Notes: generated by a model not told the origin, from the letters alone. A DNA stretch of 64,000 bases from Carallia brachiata (GCA_021464245.1 JADCRB010000031.1:124001-188000); one strand, 5' to 3'; counted from the first letter of the stretch, positions 10,587-23,976 are shown. A program made the numbers and translations.

Positions 10587-13400
10587 ACCAAACTTTGTTA
10601 TCCCAAATCATCCATTTTTTTTCCATTCAAATATTGCCAGATTTGTTGCGTTTGTACAATTATTTGACTAGCTTCTTCCACATGTAGACTGATATCTTAA
10701 ATTAAAGACAGTTCTGTTCAGAATGCTTGTTTTTATGGTTTTTCTCTGACGCTCGTCCCTCAAATTTTACAAAGCAATACACATCTGCTTTGTTCTCTGC
10801 TCACGAGCCAGGCTTGGCTATAACGTTAAGCTGAGAAAAGAAGGCCAGGAACCAGTGGGCGAGCTTTACATTGTATTTGGAAGAGAGGAAAAGAGGAGAA
10901 TGAGAGTAAAGTGAGAAAATTAAAGTAAATTATTGTATTTGAGAAATGTTTGAAAAGTGAGAGAGAAGAAACTTTTTAATTCTTCTAACTCTCTCTATCC
11001 CACAAAAATCAATCCTCCAAAAAATAAGAAAAAAATTGTTCATTCCCCTATTAAATTTATTAAATAAATTAATTACCCTTCACATAATTTAAAAATTATA
11101 ATTTCACCTAAATAAAATATTTTAATAAAATTTATTATGAAAAATAAAATTGTTATTCTAATATATTTTATATTCCTTTTCCCTATTTTTCATCATTTCC
11201 CAAATAAAATTTATAATTTTTCTCTCTTTCATCACCTCTTTCCAAATACAAAAGAGAATATAAAATATTCTTCCCCTTTAATGACCCTCTCCTCCACTTT
11301 CCTCTCCCTCAATAATTTTATCTAAACACGGTGTCAAAGGCTGTCACGTTAATCGGTGCTTTGGCATGTCATTGTAGGCTGTTCAGAAAAGAAATAAGCA
11401 AACCCAGAAATCAGCTTTAGCCATGCATTAGCATCAGTCCCTGTCTATGTCTAAAAGCGCTAATAACTATAAAACAGCAGCACACAGAAATAGGATTGCT
11501 CCCACTTCAATAAAGGTAAAAGACTCCTTGAAACACCACATTCAATCAAGCACACAGAAATCCTTCATATAGAGCAAGAAAGCATGCAGGGTAAACCGGG
11601 CCAAGGTAGAAATTCAATTGCATGCTGAGGCAGTCCATTTCAGTTCATATGCTTCAGGAACGCAGTAAATTTTAGCGTGCGCAGCCATAAGGGAATGGAG
11701 CTTGGCACGAGACAAACATTGAAACAACGAGCATACTTCTTCAGCAGCTCATTGATGGCATTACTTAAAAGCAACATTCAGGTCAGGAGGCATAACCATG
11801 GTTATACAAGGATTAGTGGATCAGAAGCAACAAGATTCTAAGCAAGGCAATACCTGGAAGGGTAGTAATCAGGACTAAGGATTGAACCTTTTAATCTGTT
11901 AAAATCACAGACACTAGACCACTGGTAATTCCACGGCTGCATGGGAATCATTGCTTACAATGCTTCCCTCAGTCCTACAAAAACATCAAACCACTCACAC
12001 ATCGAACTGCAAAATCAATTCTCTAAACTAAGATGACAATTCTTCAATTCCGAAAAAAGCATAAACAACTCTGCGTCCACCGCAATCATTAAACTTGTGT
12101 AAAGTGCTCCTTCCTAGCAAGCATTCTCTCGAATCAAGCAAAGCATGCAAACATTGTTCCAGAAAAGGTCCAAAACAGAGAACACATCTTTACAAATGAA
12201 ACATCAAACCTATGCTTTCCATTAAGATTTTGTTATAATACTAGATATGCACAGTAATCACAAAACATAAGAGTAGATGGAGAGCATAATGGCAAAGTAA
12301 CCAATTAACCTACTCACATAAAGTTAGTTAAACAAATTGAAAAATAAAAGAAAGGGGAAAAAAAATACGAATAAGGAGGTTTCTAGCATAGAACCAAATA
12401 GTTCCACGAAACGAGGATTGTGACCTTGTTAGCTCACTGTATCCACATTCATTTAATTAGGGTCTTATTGCAACAAGTTTAAGTCCATTGACATCACTAC
12501 TACATTTTTTTAACTCCAGATATGGATAGCTCATATGAAAAGATTCCATGTATGAGAAACAAAACCACCCCAAAAACTGACTTCCATAATATGGAAGAAT
12601 ATGAAGACAAATGAAGATTGGACAAACAATAAATTACAGGAATGACAGAAAATGTTACTCAGTTGTTATCAGAAAACAAAGCCTTCAAGACTCCCAATGA
12701 AAATAACTCAAAAGGAATCAAAAATATTTGAAATGACACTACAGTGGGCCAGTATATCATCAAATGCACAGCAAAATAAAGAGATTTCCACATATTGGAC
12801 AAACATGGAGGCAGGAAGACTTATAATGACAATGTCAAACCTACAATGTAGAAGGTTTGGCTAACTTCTCCACTTGTGAACATTCGGCACCTAGCACCTA
12901 ACGCCACTTCCTCTGTATGATGGAAACTTACGGCAGCAGTCTAAACGGATGATGTTCCACAAACATCACAATCTGGCCATATTGAATCAAGCAAAAGTGC
13001 TATTAAATCATGATTCTTAGAGATAATAAAGTGTCTCAACCAATTGTGATCGCCCAAAGCGGGCATTTTCCAGAACAAAAAGGCTAACATCAATTATGGG
13101 ACAACATAAGAAAAATAATGACAATAAATCTTGCAGCCCAGAAAACAAAAAGTGTAAAAAAACAGATTTTGTACATATCATATTAGCAGGCATTTAAGAT
13201 TTAACCAAGTAGGCATTGAAACAATAACTACTTCCAGCATCGATAACTCAAGACAGCTGTAAACCAAACGAGAAAGTACACATTGCAAGAGAAATATAGT
13301 CCCCAAAAAACAAACAAGCTTGATAATTAGCAAATTCTAAACACAAAATAACTAGAAACCAAAACACCTAAGTTGCTCATGCCTTAAAGGCTTAAGGCCC
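10587..13400. other. Intergenic between convergent genes; possible hAT-like MITE at about 10.87-11.33 kb
   Basis: Holds the 3' region of the DUF1218 gene, then an AT-rich block whose ends (GTATTTGGA near 10874 and, in reverse complement, GTGTTTAGATAA near 11333) are weakly inverted and resemble hAT-type miniature elements. No clear target duplication was found. From about 11340 to 13400 the DNA is less AT-rich, with no conserved reading frame. It may include a long 3' UTR or a non-coding transcript of the GeBP-like gene, which I cannot decide. Confidence 0.4.
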
Positions 13401-14984
13401 CTATCCTTTATAATGGGCTATAGTCAGCTTCGTTTGCTCCTCCAGCAGCTCAATCCGCTTCAAAAACAGTTCCATCTCCAAGACATGGAGCTCCTTCCAC
13501 TTCTCGTCCATCTCTGCCTTCTTGTCTCGCCCCATAACTTCTAGCTCCTTCTTCCAAATGAAATTGGCCATTTCATCAAAAGTCTTCAAATTTAAACTCC
13601 TTGACACCTCAATCTCGATCTTCCCCCCCTCTTCTCCGTCCTCATTCTTCGCCGCCTTGTCTCTCTCCCCATTTGCTGTATCCATCCCTAAGTCAAACTT
13701 CAAAGCAGCCACTTTCTTACTGTTTCCTCTGATTGATGTTATTTCCACTCTTCACTTTCCCATTTGACTTCATACTTGATTCCACTCCATCCCCACTGAT
13801 GCTTGCATTGCTCCATAACTTCTTCGTCAAATCCAAAAGCTTCTGTTCATGGGGTTTGAAAATGTCAGATCTTTGCCATTAAATTTCTTTTTCGTGCGCC
13901 AAATCTTGTCTTTCAGCTGATTTGAATTCACATTAACATGCAACCTTTTCTTAATGAATTCACGAAAAGAGTCAATTTCCTTGATCAAATCTTTTGATGG
14001 GTCAATCCCTTTCTTCTTTGTATACTCCACAATGCCTTCAAACAAAGTAATTTCATCTTCCTCACTCCATTTCCCTTTAAGCTGCTTCTTCGTATCTTCT
14101 GAATTTTCTGCAGTCTCCACATCCTTTTTCTTGGCTCGCTTTGCGTCCGCATGACTGAGAACAAGAAATGCAACAAAAGTTCTAAATTTATGTGGCTCAC
14201 CCATTCAAAAAAGTGACAGTACAAATTAGTTCATAAAAAATGGCATTAAAAACTACAACAATATGGTGGGTGTCAATTAATTTCATAGAGGCAACCTTAG
14301 ACATCATTTTGACACGAAAATTTTGGCACTAACACTTGTTTAAACCAAAATTTGAATACACATGCAAAAGCAACCACATGCATATCAAGAAAGAAATAGT
14401 GTTCACATCAAATTCCTTTTACACAACAAAATTGCGTACCAATCCAAAATTTTTATACACAAAAATAAATAAATAAATAAAATTGCTTCATAAAGACACT
14501 TAAGAAGAGAGAGAATTGATTACCTGAGATCAGTCTCACTGACCCTCTTTTCCGACCGCTTTTCCGACGCCATTTCCGACGGTTTGGACTTTGGGTTTGT
14601 GGTCTTTACAGGCGTCTCCTCCACCGCCGCCGCCATGGGCTTGGAAGCAATAGGCTTGACAGTCCTTTCAGGCTCCGACTCGGACTCATCCGACTCAGAC
14701 CCAGAATCCGATTCGCCCTCAGAATCGGACCCAGCTTGAGGGTTGGTGGAATCGGGCTTCTGGGGCGCCGATTTTGCGGCTTGGGTCTGTGTTCGCGGCG
14801 GCGGTTGTGGAGTAGAGGGTTTTTGGGTTTTCGCTCCGGTTTTCTCTACATCTTCTTCTTCTTCTTCTTCAGAGGAAGATTCCTCCTCGCTTCCTTCTTC
14901 TTCTTCATTCGTCATCTCCTCTTCTTCAGAAGATGAAGAAGCGGACGGCGGCTCCTCCATAGGCGTCGCTTTCTTCGGAGCCAT
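13401..14984 (-). CDS. GeBP/STOREKEEPER-like DNA-binding protein (DUF573), two compensating frameshifts
   Basis: Exon 1 is 14984-14524 and exon 2 is 14154-13401, joined in phase (DL|SHADAKRA), about 404 aa. I start at MAPKKATPMEEPP, two codons inside a frame opened by GTG. The first half is a low-complexity acidic Ser/Glu tract followed by a Pro/Lys region. Residues from about 175 carry the DUF573 domain: KGKWSEEDEITLFEGIVEY, then IDSFREFIKKRL, QLKDKIWRTKKKF and DLTFSNP. The C-terminus (FIWKKELEVMG to ELFLKRIELLEEQ) is the helical leucine-rich end of GeBP-like proteins. The family contains plant transcription regulators linked to trichomes and cytokinin response. After DLTFSNP the frame breaks at a C4 run (13851-13854); the family-like HEQKLLDLTKKLW follows in another frame, which returns to the first frame between about 13730 and 13800. 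Net length is unchanged, so this is either assembly error or a damaged allele. Confidence 0.85.
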
Positions 14985-15563
14985 CGACACTGTTTTTTTT
15001 TTTTCAAAAAGAACCGAAGCAGTCGCAAGAGAGAGAGACGCCCACCGTTTAGAAGGGTTTATGGAGAGACGGGCCTTTTGAGAAGAACTTTGTTAATAAT
15101 TTCTTAATTGTTTTTTAATTTTATTTTATTTTTTATTCGATAAATTTAATTTATAACTTAATATTATTTAAATATTATTTTTAATTTTTTATTTAAATAA
15201 ATTTTATTTATTTTATAGTATATATTTTAAAAAATAAATAAATAATAATATTAATAACTAATTTTTGATTTTAATTTACCAATAAATAGTTAATATATTT
15301 TTGATAAATTTTATTTTCTTATTTCAAAAAAGAAAGGTACGGTGACCCGCAGATTGAAAAAAGGGGCTTAAGTGATGGTAAGAAAAAAATTAATAGTCAG
15401 ATAATTTTTTTTTATTAATAAAATATAATAGAATAAATTTTTATTATAAAATATTAATATAAATACATAAATAATAAGATTCGTTGTATTTTGAATACTT
15501 TTTCCGACTATCAGCCTCTGAATCTATACTGCTTCCCTTGATAGTAATACGGTAATGGGAGGC
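14985..15563. other. GeBP-like promoter/5' leader and AT-rich spacer
   Basis: The first 100 bp carry a purine/pyrimidine-rich likely leader of the gene on the minus strand. The rest is almost pure A/T with no gene. Confidence 0.5.
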
Positions 15564-15581
15564 ATGAACAAACACATACTT

Positions 15582-16046
15582 CTTTTTTTAACTGAATCGA
15601 TTTTATTACATTAATATTTGATGAAAATGTACATAAGTCCAACACATAATGGTCGAGAGAATTTGCTTGAAGTAGAAGAGGAGATCGGCACTATTGGCCT
15701 ACACATAATATGGTTATAAAGACCATTATCAAACCGGGTATAAAATCCAAAACCAACTAAACTGCGACTAAAATCCATAAATACCGAAGTATTTAAACGA
15801 TATAGTCCAGCTGAAAAAGACTGCAAAATGCAGTGGATACCGCACCACGGCGGACTTAAATCCGAATTTGTTCGAATACAACAGACAACAAAATTCAAGA
15901 CAGCTAAACAAAATACACAAATATAATTACAATCATAAGTCACCCAACACAAAATAAAATAATGGCACTTCCAAGGTCCGGCTACAGTGGGCGGCGGTGG
16001 ACTGATATGCATCGGCAGGAGAATGACCGACGGCGGCAGGACTGAT
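15582..16046 (-). mobile_element. 5'-truncated non-LTR retroposon with 18 bp target duplication
   Basis: A 465 bp insert of moderate GC whose left edge is CTTTTTTT, i.e. a poly(A) tail on the minus strand. It is flanked by ATGAACAAACACATACTT (15564-15581) and ATGCACAAACACATACTT (16047-16064), an 18 bp duplication with one mismatch. A long imprecise duplication plus a poly(A) end indicates target-primed reverse transcription (LINE or LINE-mobilised). The minus-strand frame 15611-16060 inside it has no recognisable domain. No pol III A/B boxes were seen, so a SINE is less likely. Confidence 0.7.
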
Positions 16047-16064
16047 ATGCACAAACACATACTT

Positions 16065-16923
16065 TATCGTGGCTCACAACGGGAATTCAATTTTTGACCG
16101 TGGGATTACAAGAATTTTTCTAAACCTTACTTTGCATGAGCTGATTATGTAGTTTAATTTTAAATATTTAATAATTTATTTATTTATTTTTTAATATTTT
16201 AATTATTTAATAATTTCTATCACTTTATTATTATTTTATTACTATTCAAAAATTACTATATAATTATTTTTATTTAAGTAATACAATCTCTGCACTATAA
16301 GCATTTTTCAAGTAGGTCAAGGCATCTATATCTATATATGTCTATTAAAGTTATAACTTTAGCATGTCAAGTGGTATGCTTCTTCATCATTTTAAGCCAT
16401 TTTTAGAGTTTAGAAAATAGGAAGATAGGGGTGATGTCCCACAATCTCGTTAGAAAGTGTTGTCTTTACTTTTAGGTAACTTATGAACTGTCTAAATGAT
16501 TACAGTATAACTCAGTGTTGCAAAAGAAATAAGTATATTTAATCTCATCAAACGCCCTGATAGTTTTTAAATTTAAGACTTTTGACTTAATAACGTTCGA
16601 CACTTATTAAATCTTAACAATTGGTGGTTTTTAAGCAATTTTTTAGTGTCTCATTAGTTGGCTTTTATTCTTCTTCTCTTGTAACGAATCTCAATCACAT
16701 AATTTAGAATTTGAATAATTTTATCTTAACTTTTGATCTTCCTCTTCTCTAGAGAATGTCACATAAAGTAGAATTTGAAAAGTTTTTAACTGACTTCTGA
16801 TCTTCTTTTCTTACAATAAATATTAATCATATGGTTTAAAATTTGAAGAGTTCTCTTTACAATAAAAAACATCATAGAAAAAGGCAATGTGGGTTCAAAG
16901 ACAATTCAATGTGTGTCCCTCCT
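16065..16923. other. Intergenic, AT-rich, no gene seen
   Basis: No conserved frame and no clear repeat boundary. Confidence 0.5.
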
Positions 16924-19489
16924 CCTCGTCTCAAGCGAAAAGCCACACTTCCATGCACTTGCACGTCCTACCCATTACCCACTTAGAACATCAAAAAAAT
17001 GGTTCGGTTTTCTAATTGCTAATGATCATCGATTGACTTGCAACTTCTATGGCACAGTTGCATCTTCCACATATTTTCATGTCACATCTTTAAATTACAA
17101 TTATCTACCTTACAATATTTTAGATTTTTTGGGGGCATATTCGAGTGAATGTGTTCATCAACATTTCTTTAAATTTCTGTTTTTACTATTATGATGCTTG
17201 CTTTTATCCTTACTTGCAGATCCAAGATCCGTTTTTGCCCTACCTAATACAAAGGGGTGGCTACCATGGCCCAAAGACTACAAGAAAAAAAAAAAAAGGC
17301 TCTAGGTAAATTTTGACTGTATTTCACCATTAATTTTTGTATTTCTTTTTTTCATATATTTTTTAGTTAATATACAAAAATATCACCAACTTTTTTCTAA
17401 AGTTAGCATTAGCTTTGAAAAGTAACAATTTGCCCATCTTTGATTTTTTTTTATAACAAATCTAGTACGCAATGATTTTATACAAATATAATCTATCAGT
17501 TTTATTGATAGATTTATAGAAATATGTCTATTTCGATAATAAGTTTATTTTATAAGTTATTATCACATCATCAAAACAAATAAATTCTGTTCAAAAAATT
17601 TACAGTTTGCTGGATTTGTTACAAAAAAATTCAAAGAGGGATAAATTGTTACTTTTTAAAGTTTGTGTTAGATTTATTATTTTAAGGAAAGTTGTTGATC
17701 TTTTTGTATATTAAACTTATATTTTTGGAACTAACGAAAATTTTCAAATAAAAACTTTGGGTTTTGATCTTTTGTAGGAGTTCAACAATCAGAACATGTG
17801 ATACAAGAGATTTCTTTGCGAAGTATTTGATTGCAAAATTAAAACACTATTAGGTAAGACATCCATATCAGCGTCATAATCTAACAAGTCATAGTCAATA
17901 ATTCGTTTGTTGATCTTATTTCATATATAGAAGTGATTTTCTTTGGCCTTATATATATACTCTGCTTCCAATGAATAGTGATCAAATTGGGTACCTCAAT
18001 TTGAGCAATAATATTGGGTAGTGGCATGTATGTAGACCACATATATTTCTCTACAAAACCATTTTGAGATTTAGGATAATTATCTCTGATTTTTGGCTCC
18101 AAAATTGAACGTGGTAGCCATAATGATGATATGAGATCAACAACAATATGTTTTATTTTTTTTAATTATCGAAATTACTTATCATCTATTCCCATGTGCA
18201 CAAATATGCATATTTAATTGTTTTTTCTCAGTTAATTCACTTCTTCTAACGTAAAAAATATATTATATTTAGAAGAGATGGGAAAGTAGAAAAAAATACA
18301 ATAGAGGAGGACAAATCTTCTTTGTGGTGGTAAACAATTCCAATATTATTAACTCTTTGCATTTTAAGGAAAATCTTAGAGTATAATTTGTCTCATGAAT
18401 TCTATTAGTTTTAATAATTATGAGCTGAACTGTATTGTTTTAAGTAAACATTGTTGCAATGTTAAAAAAAAGTATTGAAAAAAATGATTTTATTAAAAAC
18501 AAATTTCTCAAAATATATTTTCTTTTTGATTTTTTATGTTGTTTATAATAAAAAAATTTATTGAAATAAAATAATTAACAAAAAAAATCCGCACGTAGCA
18601 TGGGAATAAAGCTAGTTATTCTACGAAGGCAGCAAATGATGATCATCGTAAATTGTCATCATAATTAATTAGTTCTGAGCAGATATCCAACGATTAATTA
18701 TGTGTAATTAATAATTATGATAGTATAATATATGTATATTTATAATCATATTATTAGTTGTCATCATACGTCACGTGTTTAATTATATATAATTAATAAT
18801 ATATATGTATAATATAATATAATTACATAAGAAGAAAGAAAATTTACATTTGGCGGTCTCTGCTAATTGAATTTTTAAAAGTTCAATTTTAAGAATTTTT
18901 AAATTATTTTAATAAATTTTCAATAATTTTAGTCTTTTTTTCTATTATAATAGAATTAAGATTTCAATTTTAATAAATTTAGAATTATAATATACATGCA
19001 GTCATCTTTTTCATAATATAAAAGTACAAGTATTTATTGCTTGCATTACTATTCTTTTACTTTCTCTTAATTTGATTTTTCAATTTTAGATTTAATTTTT
19101 TCGCTTAAATAATTTATTATTATATTAGTATTTATAATTGATTATAAATATTTTCTTTCTCTTTCTCTTTCAAGTTTTATTGATAATTTGAGTTTTTTTC
19201 TAATCTTTAATATATCAGATTTTTTTTATTTTTTCTTTTTTTTAAACATTGGTGATGATTAGCGATTAGTCTATTAGTGATTAGAGAGGCTGGAAAATAC
19301 GAGTCAAAGGACACTACAAGAGTGCAAGTACCCCAACCATTCAAAATAATTCCAATTAATTGGAGGATTTTTAGGGTTTAGGGAGTTGGAACCCCTCCAT
19401 TAGCTGGGGTCAAAATCTCAGCACCACCTCCACTTTTACATTTGTTTTTTATTTAATTTTAATGGTTAACCATGGGTACCGTGACTGGG
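16924..19489 (+). repeat. Duplicated segment, copy A
   Basis: Starts at CTCGTCTCAAGCGAAAAGC and ends at GACTGGGGAA. Copy B (19694-21134) matches it in the same order at both ends and in three internal blocks. Copy A is longer because it carries an inverted-repeat element (17366-17716) and about 0.85 kb between roughly 17.95 and 18.83 kb that copy B lacks. Two short blocks look like exons between splice-like borders: TTGCAG|ATCCAAGATCCG to CTCTAG|GTAAATT, and TTGTAG|GAGTTCAACAATC to TATTAG|GTAAGAC. They may be remains of an old gene, but I do not recognise it and the frames are interrupted. Confidence 0.65.
17366..17716. mobile_element. Inverted-repeat MITE inside copy A, absent from copy B
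   Basis: About 350 bp with inverted repeats of roughly 110 bp. The left arm reads GTTAATATACAAAAATATCA, and the right arm in reverse complement starts GTTTAATATACAAAAAGATC. Both arms continue through AAAGTAACAATTT and GTAACAAATCC-like blocks. Copy B has only a short unfilled sequence at the matching place (near 20110-20135), so this is a filled/empty pair. TTA-type ends hint at PIF/Harbinger, but the superfamily is not certain. Confidence 0.65.
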
Positions 19490-19693
19490 GAATTTTTTTT
19501 TTTTACGGAAAAAATTCATTATATTAATAATTATTGAAAAACATACATAAAATTAACATATAAGTGTTGAAATTATTAATATATTAACAGAAATACAACA
19601 CGGCTTAAAGAGTCGCAAATCATACAATCATTGGGGCTTTTTACTGAGTAGGCTCAAAGCCCAAAAGGAGACAATCCTCTGACAGGATACAAA
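19490..19693 (-). mobile_element. Possible retroposon 3' end between the duplicated segments
   Basis: A T11-T12 run followed by CATTATATTAATAATTATTG-type sequence and then GC-richer DNA. On the minus strand this reads as a 3' end with a poly(A) tail. It sits exactly between copy A and copy B. No target duplication was identified. Confidence 0.3.
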
Positions 19694-21134
19694 TTCTCGT
19701 GTCAAGCGAAAAGCTACACTTCCCTACCCATGCACTTGCACGTCTGCCCACTTAGAACATCAAAAAATGGTTCGTTTTCAATTGCTAATGATCTTGATTG
19801 ACTTGCACCTTCTATGACACAATTGCATCTTGCACATATTTTCATGTCATATCTTTAAATTACAGTTACCTACCTTCCAACATCTTAAATTCTTGGGGTA
19901 TATTCGAGTGAATTTGTTCATCAACATTTCTTTAAATTTCTGTTTTTAATGTTATGATGCTTGCTTTTATCCTTATTTGCAGATCCAAGATCTGTTTTTG
20001 CTCTACCTCATACAAAGGGGCGGCTACCATAGCCCAAAGACTACAAGAAAAAAAAAAAAAAAAGATTGGCTCTAGGTAATTTTTGACTGTATTTCACCAT
20101 TAATTTTTGTCTTACATTTTTTGAACTAACTAAAATTTTCAGTTTGATAAAAACTTTGGGTTCGATCTTTTGCAGGAGTTCAACAAACATAACATGTGAT
20201 ACAAGAGATCTCTTTGAGAAGTATTTGATTGCAAAATTAAAAAAGTATTAGGTAAGACGTCTATACATCATCATAATATAACAAGTCATATTCAATATAT
20301 CGTTTGTTGATCTTATTTCATATGTAGAAGTGATTTTCTTTCGCCTTATATATAATTAATAGTCTATATGTATAGTATAATTACGAAAGAAGAAAGAAAA
20401 TTTACATGTGGCAGTCTGTACTAATTGAATTTTCAAAAATTTAATTTTAAGAATTTTTAAATTATTTTAATAAATTTTCAATAATTTTAATCTTTTTTTC
20501 TATTATAATAGAATTAAATTTTCAATTTCACTAAATTTAGAATTTTAATATACATGCAATGATCTTTTTTACAATATAAAAGTACAAATATCTATTACTT
20601 ACATTATTACTCTTTTACTTTCTCTTAATTTGATTCTTCAATTTTAGATTTAATTTTTTCACTTGAACAATTTATTACTAAGTTAGTACTTATAACTGAT
20701 TATAGTTATTTTCTTTTACCTTCTCTTTCAAGTTTTATTGATAATTTGAGTCACAACCTCTTATTACTTGAGCAAATAGAATACTATCCTACGCTTCTGC
20801 TATATCTATCCGGGTTTTATCTTTTCGTTTGTCTTCTTCCCTTTTTATCTATCAGATTTTTTTTTGATTTTTTTTTAATATTGGTAATAGTTAACGGTTA
20901 GTCTATTAGTAATTAATTAGAGGAGATGAAAAACACGAGTTCAAAGATACTGCAGGAGTGCAAACACTTATCCATTCAAAATGATCAACTTCTAATTAAT
21001 TAGAGGACTTTTAAAATTAAGAAAATTCAAACCTCTTCAACTGGCTGGACTAAAGTCTCAGCATCACCTCAGCTTTTACTTTTGTTTTTATTTAATTTAA
21101 TGGTTAACCATGTACACCGTGATTGGGGAATCAG
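19694..21134 (+). repeat. Duplicated segment, copy B
   Basis: Starts CTCGTGTCAAGCGAAAAGCT and ends GTGATTGGGGAATC. It matches copy A with perhaps 10-15% difference by eye. It lacks the 350 bp MITE and a further 0.85 kb. In its exon-like block the frame equivalent to copy A has a stop (TAG in place of TGG), so neither copy looks functional. Confidence 0.65.
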
Positions 21135-23970
21135 ATGTGCGCAGAAAATCTTCGTCATTATGTTGTTACCAACATTGCATATTGCACATAAAGGGCGAAT
21201 GATTGCTTTGCTTGAAACCTGACGAGGAAGCTCAGAACTTGGAACTAAATAGAATTTTTCGAGAAATAGATTATGATGTCGACATTTAGCCGTGGAATTT
21301 TTATGGTCATATAATGACATAATATGCTTGCTGATTCTTGTAAATAACCCACATTGGTGGTTTTCCTTCTAGCCAAGGTGAAAATTTTTGGGCTTTGAAG
21401 GAGTCAGAGAAGGAATCTATTCAAGTATATTATAAAATTGAGATACATGGTTTTACAATGAATCAAAAAGTGTTTATTCTCTTTCTAGTATTTATTGTAT
21501 ATTAACTTTGAAAGATGATATATTTTTTTTGATAAAATATGAGTATGTTGAATTTTAATAGTTCGATTAGTATTTTAAATAAAATAAAATAAATAATTGT
21601 TACAATAACACTATTAATATTTATAATAAAAAAATAACAGATTTTAATTTCTGTTATAAAAACTATCAATTTAATTGTATTTGAAACACTAATCAGGATT
21701 TCAAATTCTGCACATGTATTGTGATCTTTTTTGTTTTGTCCCCCAAAAAGCTACGTAATTTGCAATTAGTCAATTCATGTTCTATTTTTAGCATATCCGA
21801 GATGCAATATTTAATGTTATTATGAGAAAATTTGTAGTTTTTTTAATACTTATTATTATCACCCTTCTTCAAGTAGATCAACACAGGCAAAAAATAAATA
21901 ATTGTTACCCTTCTTTCTATTTTAGTACGTTCGATCAATAAGTGTATACATATTTTTTTATACAATCTGATAATGAGCACCGTTATTAACTTATTACGAG
22001 AGTAAAAATTTTGTGGACTAGTAATGATTTATAGTTAGTTATTGTTGAGGTCTTTTCTAATTTGAAGATCTCAAATTTGAGTATTAGTTAAAATTAATTA
22101 AATAAAAAAAATTGTGGTCTTTATAATAAAGATTAGTTTTCACGTGAATACTAAATCGTTTGTCAAATGATTTAATTATTAGAAGCAATTATACGGACGT
22201 AGAAGTGATGACACAATTAGACACACTCGAATGAAATAATAAGTTTTTTGTACTTTGTCTCTTTGCATTAACTCGCTTTTTATTATTATAATAAGGATTA
22301 ATATATAAAAAAACATTCAGAACTTTGCATATTCTAACAAAAATTATATGCATATAGTAATCTTTTTTACATTATAAACGCATAAGTGTTTTTTGTTTTC
22401 TTTTTATTACATTTCTTAATTTCATATTTTAATTTTTTTAATAGAAATAATTTCTCGTAAATGTTAGTATACTTATATTTGATTATAGTTATTTTTGTTA
22501 TATCTATTTTTTAAATTTAAATTGACTATAAAAGCAAAGTTAGGTTAGATCAGATTTAGAGAGAAAAAAATTAAACAAAAATAATGCTAAATATTTGAAT
22601 GTCTTTTATTTTTCTATTTTAAATAAAACACAAGCTAAAATAAATTTTTCAATAAATTTTAAAAACCTTTGCATCATGCGCATCTAATACTAGTTATAAT
22701 AATAATACAACGTGTGCAAAACATTTTGCATATTTATAGTATATCTATCTACGTAATATAATGACATCCACTCTCCCAAATAGTACTCTTACTGTCACTT
22801 ATAGATGTACTAATTCTACTATCTAGATCTCAATATCATAATCTAGTTCAATGATTTTCATTTAAGAAGATAAAAAATATAATTTCATTATTATTTTGCT
22901 CAATTTCTGTTGTTTTTAGCATTTTTAATTTTAAAAAATTTCTCAAAATGGACTTAAAAATAGTCTTTTCTAGTTTTCTGAAATTTTAAAATTCCTCAGC
23001 TCAATTAAAAAAATAAAAAGGAGAAAAGTCTCATCTAATATGAGGCTTTTACAAAGATAAATATATCATCACATATGTGTTTACAAGTATATATTTTATT
23101 TACAAATATAGATTTTATTTTGGATTACTTTATCAATCAATCTCCCACAATCAACGACTATTAATTTTTTTAAAGCTTACTTAATATTAAGACTCCAAGT
23201 TTTAATATTATTCCATTTATAAATGTACCGATTTTATCATCCCTTCTGTCGAATGATGGATCTCAATCATCTTCAAGTTCCAGATTTTTCATTTAAAGAA
23301 ATGAAAATAAAAATAATTTCATATTCATCGTTCTTCGTCCTCTACAACGACAAAAATACCCATTAACATATTCTTTTTTTTTTTTTTGGTCCATAACTTA
23401 TGTAATAATTTTAATATCAGCTCAACAAGTGATCCTACCTCAATGAAATTACATAAAAGGAACCTGCATCCATCTGATTCTAACCAAAATTGTAAGTTAT
23501 TTTCCAATCAGTATGGTTTATTATTATCCAGTGTAATTGTGATAAATCAGCTTTGATGAATATGTTATTGGGTTAATTTCACCGAATAATTTTGACCATG
23601 TTAAAACTCCTAGATTTTACTTTTTCAACAGAAATGAACATAACTTTTTTTTACTGCGAGTATAGACAGTAGCTGAGACTTCAACAATTAGTATAAGCAG
23701 GCATTCAAGCCTTTACTCGTAATCTAATATTAAGAGAGCACACTGAAAATTGTCCCAAAACATATGAGCATTCACATGAAACTGTCTACGTTCTACACAG
23801 CTTATATTCTTAAGGCATTGAAAATCCAAATATAACAAAACTAATTTCTAAAAAGAAATTGAGAACAAAATTCATGATCTTGAGGCTACAACTTAGTATT
23901 TGAAAATCACATTAAATTTTAATTAATTCAATTCAAACCAGAAAAAACCTATTAGGAGCAGCAAAGTTCT
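21135..23970. other. Intergenic, very AT-rich, no gene seen
   Basis: Short frames only (for example 21069-21320 minus and 23325-23507 minus), with no recognisable domain or splice structure. Confidence 0.5.
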
Positions 23971-23976
23971 CTAACA

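Noticed and set aside
13731..13800. A 47 bp intron in the GeBP-like gene to explain the second frame change
   Set aside because: It would be shorter than normal plant introns, and the resulting phase does not join the two frames.
14736..15081. Plus-strand frames of 66 and 112 codons
   Set aside because: Antisense shadows of the acidic Ser/Glu tract of the GeBP-like exon 1; the Phe/Ser runs come from TTC repeats.
15611..16060. A 149-codon minus-strand frame as a gene
   Set aside because: It lies almost exactly within a retroposed insert bounded by an 18 bp duplication, and no domain is visible.
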